Below are positions 1 through 10,885 of a stretch of 64,000 nt of DNA, in pieces. The notes under the pieces were generated by a model. The model was not told the DNA's origin. It saw only the letters and a program-made list of their open reading frames with translations, and searched no databases. Made by a program: the position numbers and the translations under genes. The stretch's first letter is position 1, and each line of letters starts with the position of its first letter. The stretch comes from Mactromeris polynyma. Taxonomy: Eukaryota > Mollusca > Bivalvia > Venerida > Mactridae. The DNA lies in NCBI GenBank assembly GCA_032209605.1, contig JASFXZ010000118.1, positions 124,001 through 188,000 of the forward strand, in the 5' to 3' direction.

Positions 1-108
1 TTGCTTTCCATTTTGAAAATATTTGGAGCAAAATTAACAAATTTAAAAATACCCTGTATATTAAAATGTCATTACAAAACGAAATGTTTGCACCATTTCT
101 TCATGGAA

Positions 109-702
109 TTACAGCACTTTAAATGTGGTCATCAATACTACAATTACAGCCCTTGAAATGTGGTCATCAATACTACAATTACAGCACTTGAAATGTGGTC
201 ATCAATACTACAATTACAGCACTTTAAATGTGGTCATCAATACTACAATTACAGCACTTTAAATGTGGTCATCAATACTACAATTACAGCCCTTGAAATG
301 TGGTCATCAATACTACAATTACAGCCCTTGAAATGTGGTCATCAATACTACAATTACAGCCCTTGAAATGTGGTCATCAATACTACAATTACAGCCCTTG
401 AAATGTGGTCATCAATACTACAATTACAGCCCTTGAAATTTGGTCATCAATACTACAATTACAGCACTTGAAATGTGGTCATCAATACTACAATTACAGC
501 CCTTGAAATGTGGTCATCAATACTACAATTACAGCCCTTGAAATGTGGTCATCAATACTACAATTACAGCCCTTGAAATGTGGTCATCAATACTACAATT
601 ACAGCACTTGAAATGTGGTCATCAATACTACAATTACAGCACTTGAAATGTGGTCATCAATACTACAATTACAGCCCTTGAAATGTGGTCATCAATACTA
701 CA
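109..702. repeat. 35-bp tandem repeat, 17 copies
   Basis: Seventeen head-to-tail copies of a 35-bp unit (attacag..., aaatgtggtcatcaatacta...). Copies differ mainly at two sites: CACTT or CCCTT, and TTTAAATG or TTGAAATG. The variants are interspersed rather than blocked, which suggests unequal exchange or conversion. An open frame running through the array is a by-product of the repeat and not a gene. Confidence 0.97.
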
Positions 703-1947
703 AAAACTTCTGAGTTGCACTAATGTAATACAGCAAATATGTTTTTTAGATACAACACTGTTTTAAAAATATGTGTTTATTATTATTTTCCTTAATAAAA
801 TTGGCCGTCTCAATGTTTACTGATTATTGTTTTGCTTCTGCTTGCCGCTTAGTCCTAAATATCTTACTGAAATGTTTAAATTAGCTGTTGCAATAAATGC
901 GAAACCATGACGTCATAATGTGAAAACAAGACATCGTCGTTACTGAGTGTTTCTCAGAAACAAGGCTAAGGGCCAACAATTTCAGAGAATGTCACAATTA
1001 TGTTGATTAGTGGATTTAAATATTCATCGATATAGTTCAACGACGCAGAGACAATTGGCCAATAATCAAAACTCATACAAACATGTTAATGTATTATAAT
1101 TATAAGGATTATTGTACGGGTTAATAAAAAGTAATAGATTGGTACATTGACATAGTTAGATAGAATAACAATAATTATAATGAAATGGCGGATTTGATTT
1201 CCACTGTTACTAATTATTTGCAAATTGCAAAGTAAATTTTCTTGAGTTTAAAATTTCATTACTCAACTTACAATATAAGTAGATATATATGACTACCTGA
1301 ACTCCAATACTTGGTGATGTAGATATATATGACTACCTCAACTCCAATACTTGGAGAATGTAGAATTATGCTGTCACCAACACACGTCTCGGTGTATTCT
1401 TTGGTTATATTGCCTGAAATTAGATAAGGCCATCCGTTGCATAATGTTTTTAATAAAACCCCATATTGCTTAATTTAATTGGATAGTTCGATATAGATTC
1501 CATATTGCTACAGTCAATTGTGAGTTATCACCCGTTAATAACAGAAATTACCTAACATTTGTCGTATATAATCAATGTTATACTGATTATTTCCACACTC
1601 CATTGACATAACCATTGAAAAAGTGTATTTTGCCATATTCAGCGCTCTTGTTAAATTATAGAACAGTACAAAAATGATAACAAACAGTGTTAATATTGAT
1701 TTTATCAGAGATATTCAAAGATAATATAAAAGTGTTACAATACATATGATTTTTCCTTACATAACTTGTTACATTATTTAATCTTCCTGTTCCATTGATT
1801 ATACCGATACTCCTAATACACTTGGCCATTGTCTCAATTCCACCATCTATGCCATGTATTATTTCTCTAGGTATTACACATACAATTTAAAATTGATAAC
1901 TACTGAAATTAAACACCGAGAGAGATGTAGATTATCTGGCTCACAAA
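703..1947. other. Non-coding stretch with a 41-bp direct duplication
   Basis: AT-rich sequence with no supportable exon. A 41-bp unit beginning gtagatatatatgactacct is duplicated once at about 1280-1361. Nothing else was recognised. Confidence 0.6.
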
Positions 1948-2121
1948 ATGGCTACCAAATGCAGAAGAGCAAACTGGACAGGCGAGGAAATTGGTGTAAT
2001 AGTTGATATGTGTGTATGTAATTACGGTATGCTGGCAGGAAACTTCGGAGATGGTATTTCACATAAATCGAAATCATTATATATATATATCACTACATTC
2101 CACATAGTTATCCGAACATAA
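1948..2121 (+). pseudogene. Myb/SANT-like DNA-binding ORF, fragment of a Harbinger partner protein
   Basis: A 57-codon ORF begins MATKCRRANWTGEEIG and continues to a GNFGDGISHKSK motif. This is the pattern of the Myb/SANT-like trihelix domain (NWT-x-EE ... G-x-F-x-x-G-x-x-x-K-x-K) seen in the second protein of PIF/Harbinger transposons and in related host genes. After the SHKSK motif the frame runs into AT-rich sequence and stops, so the rest of the domain is missing or lies beyond an intron. The 36 bases at its end match an intron piece of the Harbinger nuclease at 11912-11947, which supports a transposon origin. The domain call is by eye on a short stretch. Confidence 0.5.
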
Positions 2122-2126
2122 TTACC
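2091..2126 (-). repeat. 36-bp segment shared with the Harbinger nuclease intron at 11912-11947
   Basis: Two mismatches in 36 bases separate this segment from 11912-11947. Read on the minus strand it starts GTAATTATGTT, which at the other locus is the splice donor just after the nuclease exon encoding PGSTHDS. The matching exon itself is absent here, so this is probably an internally deleted Harbinger derivative. Confidence 0.7.
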
Positions 2127-2165
2127 ATCATTATCATTATATATATTATTAGTTATACAGGTTCT

Positions 2166-2278
2166 TGACAGGGTATATGGGGGAATATAACCTGTCTGTG
2201 TGCCATATAATCCGAGGCGTTAGCCGAGGGTTATAAGAATCACAGACAGGTTATATTCCTCCATATGTATACCCTGTC
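2166..2278. mobile_element. Fold-back (inverted repeat) element
   Basis: Arms of about 34-38 bp (tgacagggtatatgg and its complement ending ataccctgtca) face each other across a roughly 40-bp centre. The centre itself contains a shorter palindrome around TCCGAGGCGTTAGCCGAGG. A partial relative lies at 48968-49012, and the terminal motif gacagggtatatg recurs in inverted form near 11820. No clear target-site duplication was found. Confidence 0.75.
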
Positions 2279-3838
2279 AACAACCAGTATAACAAATTTA
2301 TAATACTGCAAATCCATGTGTTTTCATAAGAATTTAGCTAAACAAGCGATGTTTCAATGCCTAGCTCTAGATCTAAGAATTAGATCTGTGCAATTTTGCT
2401 TTTTTTGGTTCATAAAATTGTTTAGAGTGTTTTAGTAATTTATAATATCAGTAATTAAGGTTTACGGGCCCTAAAACTCATGTTTGGAAATGGTTACATA
2501 CTTGGTGATTTCTTGTTAAGCATCCATTAAGACACCAAAATATAAACTTTAATTAAAATTTACCGGTCAAAACTTGAGAAATGTGCATTTGAAGTCGACA
2601 CCCCCACTTTTCCGAGAAGACCCCCAATGAGCAAATACCTAGCTACACTAAATCTTGTGTAATTTTACCAAATTGAGGAATAAATTGGTGAAATGTACCT
2701 TGTTGAGTTCATATGACTTTACTTATTATCTTGCATTACTCATTGTTTACAATTCTTCACACAAAAAAAATTCAATGTAATATGTGAGAATATTGACCCT
2801 GCGACTTAGCTTTTTTTCATGTAAAGTCCAAATACACAATGTTTTGACTGAATTTTCTACCCTTTCTATACATTTTCACAATATCAAATCCAAATACAAA
2901 TTTTCTACCATTGGTAAAGGAAAAAATATGAAAAAAAGAAAAACTTTTACTGTCTGCTTTGTTCACAACACACTGTTTAATGACTTTGGTACCAAATTTC
3001 AAGGCAGACAATTTCAGGTCAAAATTCAGCTTTTATCTTGCATTTGTATCAGAATATCAAACAATGCTTTAGCCTCTACTTAGAAACAATATGAAACATA
3101 CAATACAATAAAAACACTTAATTGAATAAGAAAAGACATTCTTTTCAGTATAAAATCATGTGTTTTATTCAAAATCTATAACAACAAATAAACGCCTTTT
3201 TCTGTATGCCATCCTAAGTCTTACAGAGTTATGAAAGTTGTACATGGGACAATTGCCACTGTTTATTGAAATAAGGTGAGCACATAAGGGCTGAGATTAG
3301 AATTCCATTGTTCATGAGCAATATAATTACAACCATCACAGAAAAATGAGCAAAAACTATTGGTAGAAAGAAAATGGTTTCAAGTCAAATAGGTTGAGAG
3401 TTCGAAGTTCAACTCCACAAAACACTAAATGTTCACAAGGACAAAGCTTATAAGGCAAAAACAATTATAACCTATTGTATGTTTCATGGTATTTTCAGAT
3501 ACAAGAAAAGCATAATCTGACAGTTTGTTTAACAAAAGGTAATGTAATGACAACGTGACTACAAAATGCAATGTAATGACAACTGAATTTAGTTCTGACC
3601 TTGTCTTTGAGATTATTTGAATTTTGTGACTAAAGTCAAAAGTAAGTATCTTTCAAAGAATAAAATTGAATCTCCTTGATCCAGTAACATGATTAGAAAT
3701 ATACTGCCTTCCTGTAATGGAAAGTTGTTGAAACAAATAAAACATGAAGATCCGTATATCAGCGCTGGGACAGGTGCGAGTTCCAATGTTACCTTCGAAT
3801 GTTCCCAAGTGCTTACTAATTCACTAAAGACACAAGTT
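2279..3838. other. Non-coding stretch, no gene seen
   Basis: AT-rich sequence downstream of the exonuclease stop codon at 3839 (minus). Two opposed short frames at 2784-3083 have no recognisable motif. The part near 3839 may be the 3' UTR of the minus-strand gene. Confidence 0.5.
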
Positions 3839-4672
3839 TTAACTATGCACTGTTTTTTGCAAGAAATCAGCAAGTTTAGATATAACAGTCTCAAGTGTTC
3901 GTTTTGTGTTGGTTACGCGTGGTTGTCCTTCACTATTTTTCATTGTGAATGTACTTTGCAGTCCATCTTCACCATCACGCATATAAATTTTCCTCAGATG
4001 CTCCAGGTTTAGACCAGATGATGCAATATTTTCAGCTGTAGGAAGTTTAGAAACACTATTCGCAACCAGACATGTCAATGATGGTAAATTCTTCGCCTTT
4101 TCCTTTGATGATTGACACTGGTGAAACACAGCTTTTAGAGGAAAAGTGAACTTCATAATATCAGTTACTAATGTACAGCAATGTTGGAACAGTTTCACCA
4201 AAGCGCGTACATCTTCAAGGGCATCATGGGAATTATACTGTATGCTGAGAATGTCTTGTACAAGATCTCCCTGCTTGTAACTACTTCTGCCAGAATAGGT
4301 CTTGCGAAACATAGCTAATGTATCTAAACAACCAACAACACTGGCAAAAAAAAAATCTTCCAACTTATTCACATTAGAAACTGCAGTAAGAAGCACTGAG
4401 AAATCAAACCTCCGCCCATTGTGTGCCACTAACACTACTTTTTCATACTTTTTCAGCCAGTTTATAAAATTTTCAATAGCATATTTTATGTTTACAGTTT
4501 CTACTCTGGTTCCACAGACATACATAACACTATCTGCCAATGATAATACCAGTGGTCTGCTGTGCACCTTCTGATATAGGTAGCCTAGGAGTAACATATG
4601 TTGAAAACTCGCTACCACTGTTTACTTCTCTAGCAGCAATCTGAGTCAAATGAGGCATTTGTCCATTTCGTA
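3839..4672 (-). CDS. Exon 9: DEDDh exonuclease domain and C-terminus
   Basis: From a TTTCAG acceptor the frame reads RNGQMPHLTQIAARE ... PRLPISEGAQQTTG, shifts near 4520-4540, and continues SVMYVCGTRVETVN ... AHNGRRFDF (ExoII) ... SHDALEDVRALV (ExoIII, catalytic His and Asp) to a C-terminal LNLEHLRKIYMRDGEDG ... EGQPRVTNTKRTLE segment. The frameshift is not in a homopolymer, unlike those in exons 6 and 8, so it is the best evidence for true decay. The open part alone is about 260 codons and ends at TAA. Confidence 0.85.
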
Positions 4673-4837
4673 CTGAAATAAACAATAAAGCATTTCATAA
4701 TATCTCACAAACATTCTCAAGTTACATGTAATAAGTGTTAAACATTCTTAATGTTAATGAAAAGCAGTACAGTATCTAACTAAACACAGGCCTATATTAG
4801 TATGTCAATAACAGAAGTAGCTATACAATATACTAAC

Positions 4838-4962
4838 TAAGATCTGTAGTCTCCAAGTCCGTAACAATAAATGTTGGCATTGAAGTTTTAGAGGCTTGAA
4901 ATCGCCACGAGGTACAGTATCTGGTATTTTTTCAACATCTACTTCATGCTGTAGACCAATTT
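4838..4962 (-). CDS. Exon 8: exonuclease ExoI motif, frameshifted
   Basis: Opens as EIGLQHEVDVEKIPDTVP and FKPLK, then needs one extra A at CTAAAACT to continue as TSMPTFIVTDLETTDL, which carries the Asp-x-Glu of the DEDDh ExoI motif. Donor GTTAGT. Joined to exon 9 the frame reads TDLIRNGQMPHLTQIAARE, the usual continuation in DnaQ-like exonucleases of this group. Confidence 0.75.
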
Positions 4963-5079
4963 CTGAAATGTTAAAGGAACAAAATGTGTCCATTCATAAA
5001 CTTGTAAAACAGTATGGTCTTGGCAAAAGTGACATTTTGATGCACAGTAACAAGGGAGTCATGATGAACAATTTTTAAA

Positions 5080-5225
5080 GGGGGACACCCAATGATCATT
5101 CCTGCGAAGTTTGGTGTAAATCTGCCCAGTGGTTTTCAAGAAGAATATTTTTTAAGAAAATGTTGACGGACGCACGACAGACATTGAGCGGCTCACTCAA
5201 TCTTATTCAGCACAGTTGAGTGAGC
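5080..5225. repeat. Dispersed mollusc-type repeat fragment in intron 7
   Basis: Begins GGGGGACACCCAATGATCAT and ends in a GACGGACGCACGACAGACA phrase typical of degenerate dispersed repeats in mollusc genomes. It is recognised by style, not by a matched copy in this window. Confidence 0.35.
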
Positions 5226-5603
5226 ACACAACTTACATGTTATTATCTATAACAAAACGAAAACTTTTGCCTGGATCTTGATCAGTACTATGACCATACC
5301 AGTGATAGAACTCAAAATCTTCATATTTATGGCTTGGCACTCTAGTATAAATACAAAGTTCACTAAGCTACCTCCAAAGACCACTGTGAATTAGATTGTC
5401 TAGTGACTTTGAATGTTTGTTCTTTATTTACTTTTTGCAACACATCAGGCAAAACAATCATATACAGGGTGCTTGTATCCTTTACAAAGAGCCTACAAAC
5501 TCCTTTACAACAACCTTGAAAGAAGCAAAGGAAGCCGTTGACAATAGCTATTTTGGTTTGTTTACTTCTTAGCATCACATATTTCTACAAGTAAACAGCT
5601 AAC

Positions 5604-5796
5604 CTGACTGATATGTGGCACCTTCTAGTACCTCAGTAGCTCCTTTACTGATACATCTCTCTTGTTTCAATATAAGTCTGCGACGCTTGGAAGAAGGAAG
5701 ACTTGATCGTTCCGTTTTACGTTTTCGCTCATCCATGCACTTCTTCGAATACTTTTGTGTGTGGAAACCCGGGGAAAGGACAGCATCTTCATGAGC
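5604..5796 (-). CDS. Exon 7: basic linker between transposase and exonuclease
   Basis: Starts in phase 0 after a GTCAG acceptor (AHEDAVLSPGFHTQKYSKK) and continues through a Lys/Arg-rich segment (DERKRKTERS, SKRRRLILK) that could serve as a nuclear localisation signal. It ends at a GTTAGC donor. Confidence 0.78.
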
Positions 5797-6906
5797 CTGA
5801 CATAGTTAAAAGTGTGTAAGCTTTGAAAATTTCATACATTACTAATTAAGATAATTTGACAGATCTTGTCAAGGTTTGGTTGCCAGTCTATGTCATAATG
5901 TAGTAAGTTGCTGTGGCAAGATGGGCAACCATTACTTTTATATTGTTCAATGTAATAATTCATAAAACTTGAAAGTCTTGACTGATGCCAAATAGCATTT
6001 GCCAATATGACCAAGGTCTGATGCCAAATGTTATTGATGCTATTTTGTAATGATATATAAAAATTATTTGACAAAGCTTTGACTATTATTTAGGTAGTAT
6101 AAAAATTTAATAAAATATTCACTAAGTTAAAGATACATCACTCTGCCACTTGGCTGTGTTCTAACTGTATATAATTTATGTTACTAGTAATAAAATACAA
6201 TGTTAACATATATAGATAAAATTTGAACAGTACTTACTTATAGAAGCCACCATATGCTTGTAACAGGGCAAGAAAATATCCAAACTATGTAACTGTAAAT
6301 CAAACAAATAAGAAACATGAGAAACAAATAATCTTAGCAAAATTTTTCAGACAGAAAAGTACTTCCTGAATTAAAATTGACCCTTAACCTGCTACATTTA
6401 TGTGATGGACTTGGCTTGGCACTGTATATTTTAGGAATATCAAGACAAATATTTGTAAGGTAAAGCAGCTGACAGTATAGCCATACATCTGTGCAGTCTG
6501 ATCAGGCTCTAAGTGTTAATCTAGGACACCATTGAATCTTCTGATTTTGTTATTAGATATCAACTGATAGCTACAGTATAATGTACAAAATAATTATTAT
6601 CTTGTAAGAGATAATGATATTTCATAAAAAAAGCTTATTCTGTGTATTGGCATTTCGACTTCTGTTACAATTTCATTTACAAAACTGTTTTGTTACATGA
6701 TAACATATTACTTAAGATTTGAAGATTAATAAAATAAACAGTAAAAAACTAACAAAATAACATAGGGTTGGATATCAAAACAGGTACCGATGACACTTGT
6801 TTGATATGACAGTTTTTTTTTATAATTTTGTTACACTTTTACAGAAAGTCATCTAGATTAAATATGTGTGTTTTGTGTAAAGGTATTTTATGTCAAAGTG
6901 AGTTAC

Positions 6907-7696
6907 CTGTCTGATATAGCTTCTTCCTTCATTGATGAAAGCTGCTGTCGCCTGAACTCGGAAGTCTAAGGACTCAGAATTACCATAGTGGAGTGATTTA
7001 GGGGCCCTGATTGACACCTCCCTGTTAGCGTGTTCACACTGTCGTGAAGAACCCAAGTCAGAGTACGGTGCTGCATTGCCAATGACAGGTGCAAAGACTT
7101 TGTCCAGCTCTTCTCGCAACTGACCGGTTTCATCTTTAATGGGGCCTTTGTATGGTAGACTACGGTGAATATACTTTACACTAGGGTCTCTCTTGTAGCC
7201 ACAAAATTTCGGGTAGCACAAGCTGTGGTCTCCAAACTGATGGGGTATTATTGCCCTTAGATTTTGTTCCAGATCTTCTTTGCTGCCTTGGTTTTTGAGA
7301 CATTTCTGAATGTGGTTAATTACAACTTTACTGAAACAAACTTTCTTCGAGGCTTGCAACTGATACAAGTGTTTACCCACATTTTTCACTACATGGTTCC
7401 TATCAAATCTTTTTTCATATCGATATTCTGGTTTGTCCTTAGTCTGGCTATTAAAGTATTGTCCCCATCACCCTCTAAATACTCCACTGGTACTCCTTCT
7501 TTGGCCAAGTCCAATACACCCTGTTCTCCACTAGCACTCTCCATCAGTCTATGGTTATGAACACAACGGTGTTGACGTACTGATTGACCCGACCTGTTAT
7601 TTTTCCACCATTTGCCCGTTCCGCATGTTCGATGTTTCACAATAGCCTTTAATACTTTCTTTCCATACTTAGCCTTGCTCATGAAAAAGGTATGTG
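6907..7696 (-). CDS. Exon 6: transposase core, one frameshift
   Basis: The largest exon. It begins HTFFMSKAKYGKKVLK, continues through KHRTCGTGKWW and CVHNH, then EGVPVEYLEGDGDNTLIA, which resembles the acidic GDGD catalytic signature of Mutator/Kolobok-type transposases. Frame is lost after NIDMKK in an AAAAAAG run and resumes as NHVVKNVGKHLYQLQ, as if one A were missing. It ends APKSLHYGNSESLDFRVQAT ... RSYIRQ at a GTAACT donor. The catalytic assignment is by resemblance only. Confidence 0.82.
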
Positions 7697-8140
7697 CTGT
7701 AAATAAACAAGTAATGAAGTAAGATTAAGATATTTTGGGACAGCATTTCTTCAGGGCTATTTTACGATGTATACAGTTTTAAAACAGACCCCCATTGTAA
7801 CCCTTGATATCAATTCTTAGTTACAGTGATCTTTAATTACAGGTATTTACACTAAAAGGCTGTACACATAGGTAAAACACAAGATTTGAAAAGCCAGTAT
7901 CATGTTTCACAATGTAGTGAAAAGACAGACAACATGTATGTTTGAAAGACCATACAGCCTATATTTATACACTATTTGGCTTTGTACTAGCTTACATTTA
8001 TATGTATACATACATGTATTAAGCATGTGCAACTAATTATGATGTTTTCTGCAAGATGGCCTTACTGTGGGGGTGATCTTTATGTAAAGTTTAACTTTTG
8101 ATGACTATTTACATATACATGCCTATCAATATTGACTTAC

Positions 8141-8245
8141 AAGTGAGACTATCAAAGCCTTTTTTGCCAGGCAGTGTCAACAGCACAAGATATACCAGAG
8201 CGTGTTTTACATGGGAACTTCGTAACCAGACTCTTCTTAGCTTTG
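8141..8245 (-). CDS. Exon 5: start of the conserved transposase block, frameshifted
   Basis: Encodes TKFPCKTRSGISCAVDTAWQ, the conserved entry to the transposase domain, then loses frame at a six-A run. The DSLT motif follows in another frame before a GTAAGT donor. The internal acceptor CTAAG at 8246 gives an open frame with exon 4; the stronger-looking acceptor at 8280 would run into a stop. The shift corresponds to two missing or one extra base. Confidence 0.65.
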
Positions 8246-8569
8246 CTTAGCTTGTGTCCATGAACAACAAATAGGTGTTCTGTAATAAAAGGATGAATAA
8301 ATAGAATGGTTTCAATATCTTAATTGATTTGTCTGAACATGCATGAAAAGAACAAGGCCTAAGTCTATATCAAACATATGCAATGTGTGGATTTGATGCC
8401 CAATGGTTAAGATATTTTTGACAAAATGAAAACTGGTGTATAAACTTAATCAGTACAATGTAAAAGTTTTAGAGATTTACACCTTGAAGTCTTTTTTTCA
8501 AGGTTTGTGTACCTTTCACTGAAATGTAAACAATGTACTTGCAATGAACTTATGTTAAATGAGACCTAC

Positions 8570-8662
8570 CTTTTCTTATTAACTTTCTTTTGTGAAGATT
8601 GTGGACTCTCTTTGTCATCTGCCCAATTGATGTCTTTATTGCAACTTGGCAATATCATTTCC
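8570..8662 (-). CDS. Exon 4 of the transposase gene, charged linker
   Basis: Reads EMILPSCNKDINWADDKESP then a Lys-rich end. Acceptor TTTTCAG, donor GTAGGT. It is acidic then basic, like the variable linker before the conserved CKTRSG block in this family. An acidic exon occupies the equivalent place in the second copy. Confidence 0.65.
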
Positions 8663-8855
8663 CTGAAAAGGCCAGAGGAAAACAAGGTAAACAACTAGAG
8701 TCAGAACTTATGCTCATTCAAAAATATTTTTCTCCACATTCATATACATGTGCAAAGTAGATTTGGAGTGTACAGAAGTTTTGCCTTGTAGTTCAAACCA
8801 GATATGAGAGAAAAACAGTATGTTAAAGTCAGTAAGATGTAACTTTATAACTTAC

Positions 8856-8957
8856 TCTTTTATTGGAGATGCCTCTGAAAGAACAGAAACTCCAAGGTCC
8901 TTTATAAGAAAGTTTGCTGACTCCTCTGCTTTCAAACTCTCACACACAGCTATGTCC
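8856..8957 (-). CDS. Exon 3 of the transposase gene
   Basis: Encodes DIAVCESLKAEESANFLIKD followed by a short Ser-rich tail. Acceptor TTTAAAG and donor GTAAGT; phases agree with both neighbours. Confidence 0.75.
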
Positions 8958-9396
8958 CTTTAAAAAGATAGAAAACCATGATAGCATGGATACCTGCAAG
9001 ATAAAGGCTTTCCACAAAACACAAAGAGTGTATCCAATGGGCTATTTAATCTTTAGATATTTACTTCAAATGTATAAAAATCTTCATCAATTGTATTTAG
9101 CTTTACGAAATATATAAATTCAAAACATGAACAGTTACTTCATATAGTGTATGTAAACACAAAATTAACACATTTATGTGTACTTCCAGTACTATTACTA
9201 TGCATTAGGTTTAAAATAGTACACACTGTATACATGTCTTGATAAAACTTTGTAAAAATGTGTACTACCACTAAAAAAGCCGACAGTTTTTTTCAAATAT
9301 GAAACCAAACAATTGCCAGTTTCAATATACATGTTCATTTCATGCTTCAACTAATTTCCAAAAAAAAATTAAGACTGATATTTGTGATAAACTTAC

Positions 9397-9577
9397 TCCA
9401 TTTCTCTCTGATATGCTTCTTTCGCTGCCGCTTTCATTGACTCTGAAGCCACTTTTTCAATGATTGGTCCTGCCCTTCTCTCCATCTTCTTAAGTTTACT
9501 ATTGCTGATAGTTGGTATGTTCAGGGCTGCTAGCATGATATTGACCTTATTCGGTCCTCCCACACTGTCAATCATGG
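9397..9577 (-). CDS. Exon 2: helical linker of the transposase gene
   Basis: The acceptor TTTTCAG at 9578 and donor GTAAGT at 9392 bound a frame starting AMIDSVGGPNKVNIMLAALN and continuing to KEAYQREME. The phase matches exon 1 (G|CC) and exon 3 (GA|G). The homologous exon at 22620-22768 in the second copy begins with the same MIDSVG. Confidence 0.85.
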
Positions 9578-10021
9578 CTGAAAATACACAGCAACATCTA
9601 GTTAACAGTAGGCCTATACTGCGATGAATTCCATTCATAGTAATTAAATGTGTATGAATTATGCTGGCTGATATTTTTACATAAATTTCAAACTGTGCTA
9701 AATTTACACAAAATTTATAGCTAATGCATAAAACACAATATTAATTTGAAATGGTTGGAGTACTGAAAGCAATTGTAACAGTATGATATTTCACTGTGAG
9801 CATTTGAGTGATTTTTTATCAGTAACTACATAAACGGTTGACGAAATTTCTATAAAAATTCAATGATGTTTTAAACAAAAATCAACACAAACATTACAAA
9901 GGCATTAGACTTGAGATTTGGGTATAAACTGACCTATTTTTGCTGGGTACGAAATGACTTGGGTTAGAAGCGCATATGTAAGTAAAAGTTTGCGTGAAAT
10001 TGTTTCAGAGAAATCACACTA

Positions 10022-10787
10022 CAGTCCAACCTGCCCTTGCGACTCACTGAATTAAGCGACTCCCTGTCATATACGACTGTAAATCTTGCCCCCGACGAGT
10101 TTTCCTGTATAATAACACTGAATTAAACGACTCCGTCTGACGCGACTAGCGCCCATGAAAAGTGTCGCCCAAACGCACCCGTAGACTGTTTTTAGCGACT
10201 TTGAAACGGTAAAATTTATTGCCAATTGTCATGTCTGATGACAATAAAAATGTGTGAAACTTTAATAAATACACAAATCATGTCGTATTTTGATCATGTG
10301 ACAAATGTGGTTAAAAGCAGCTGAGACCAGTTCTCAATGTCTATATAACTCGCGTGTATAATGACATGATTATTCACACGCTTGCCAAACACAATCGGAG
10401 GAGGAGCTTGTCACCAAAACCACGTTTAGCCAATCAGATCACGTCCCGCGTATTGCAGCCCGCTCCGTATTTTACGAGGATTAAAAATTATTATAGTAAA
10501 TTCAGTTAAGTACTATTTTTGCCTGTATATACTGATGATTTATGTCTAATAGTCTGTGCTATGACTATATACGTTTTTGTTTAAACTTTAATAGCAAGAA
10601 TAAAATAAACAAAACATAAAATAACAGTGCTACAGTGAATCATCCTACAAGCTATATATTACAATGAGATTGTATTTGGAAGTGGTCGTAAGTCACTGAC
10701 TGTATTAAACTGTATTAAGAGACTCCCTGTCATATGTGCCTTTATCGGCTGATTCCCGATGAAGGTCTCGTAAAGCAGGTTGGACTG
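10022..10787. mobile_element. 766-bp TIR element with TA target duplication (pogo/Tc1-mariner-like, non-autonomous)
   Basis: The ends are perfect inverted repeats, CAGTCCAACCTGC at 10022 and GCAGGTTGGACTG ending at 10787, flanked on each side by TA. CAGTCCAACC termini and a TA duplication fit the pogo/Tigger branch of Tc1/mariner. Sub-terminal copies of GACTCCCTGTCATAT lie near both ends. No transposase frame exists inside. It lies in intron 1 of the transposase-exonuclease gene. Confidence 0.82.
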
Positions 10788-10885
10788 TAATTCGCTAAAT
10801 AAACCAATAAATAAATCAATAATGGAGATTCAGTTTCAATTCAATAATTTATATCATCGAGAGAATTACAGTTTAAATCCGTTAC

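Noticed and set aside
160..366. 68-codon frame
   Set aside because: It lies wholly within the 35-bp tandem repeat.
109..702. Possible CRISPR array
   Set aside because: Units are contiguous with no unique spacers and the context is eukaryotic; the same holds for the arrays at 17646, 25782, 29823, 38321 and 60651.
3689..4012. Plus-strand 107-codon frame
   Set aside because: It is antisense to the C-terminal exonuclease exon and its flank, whose motifs are unambiguous.
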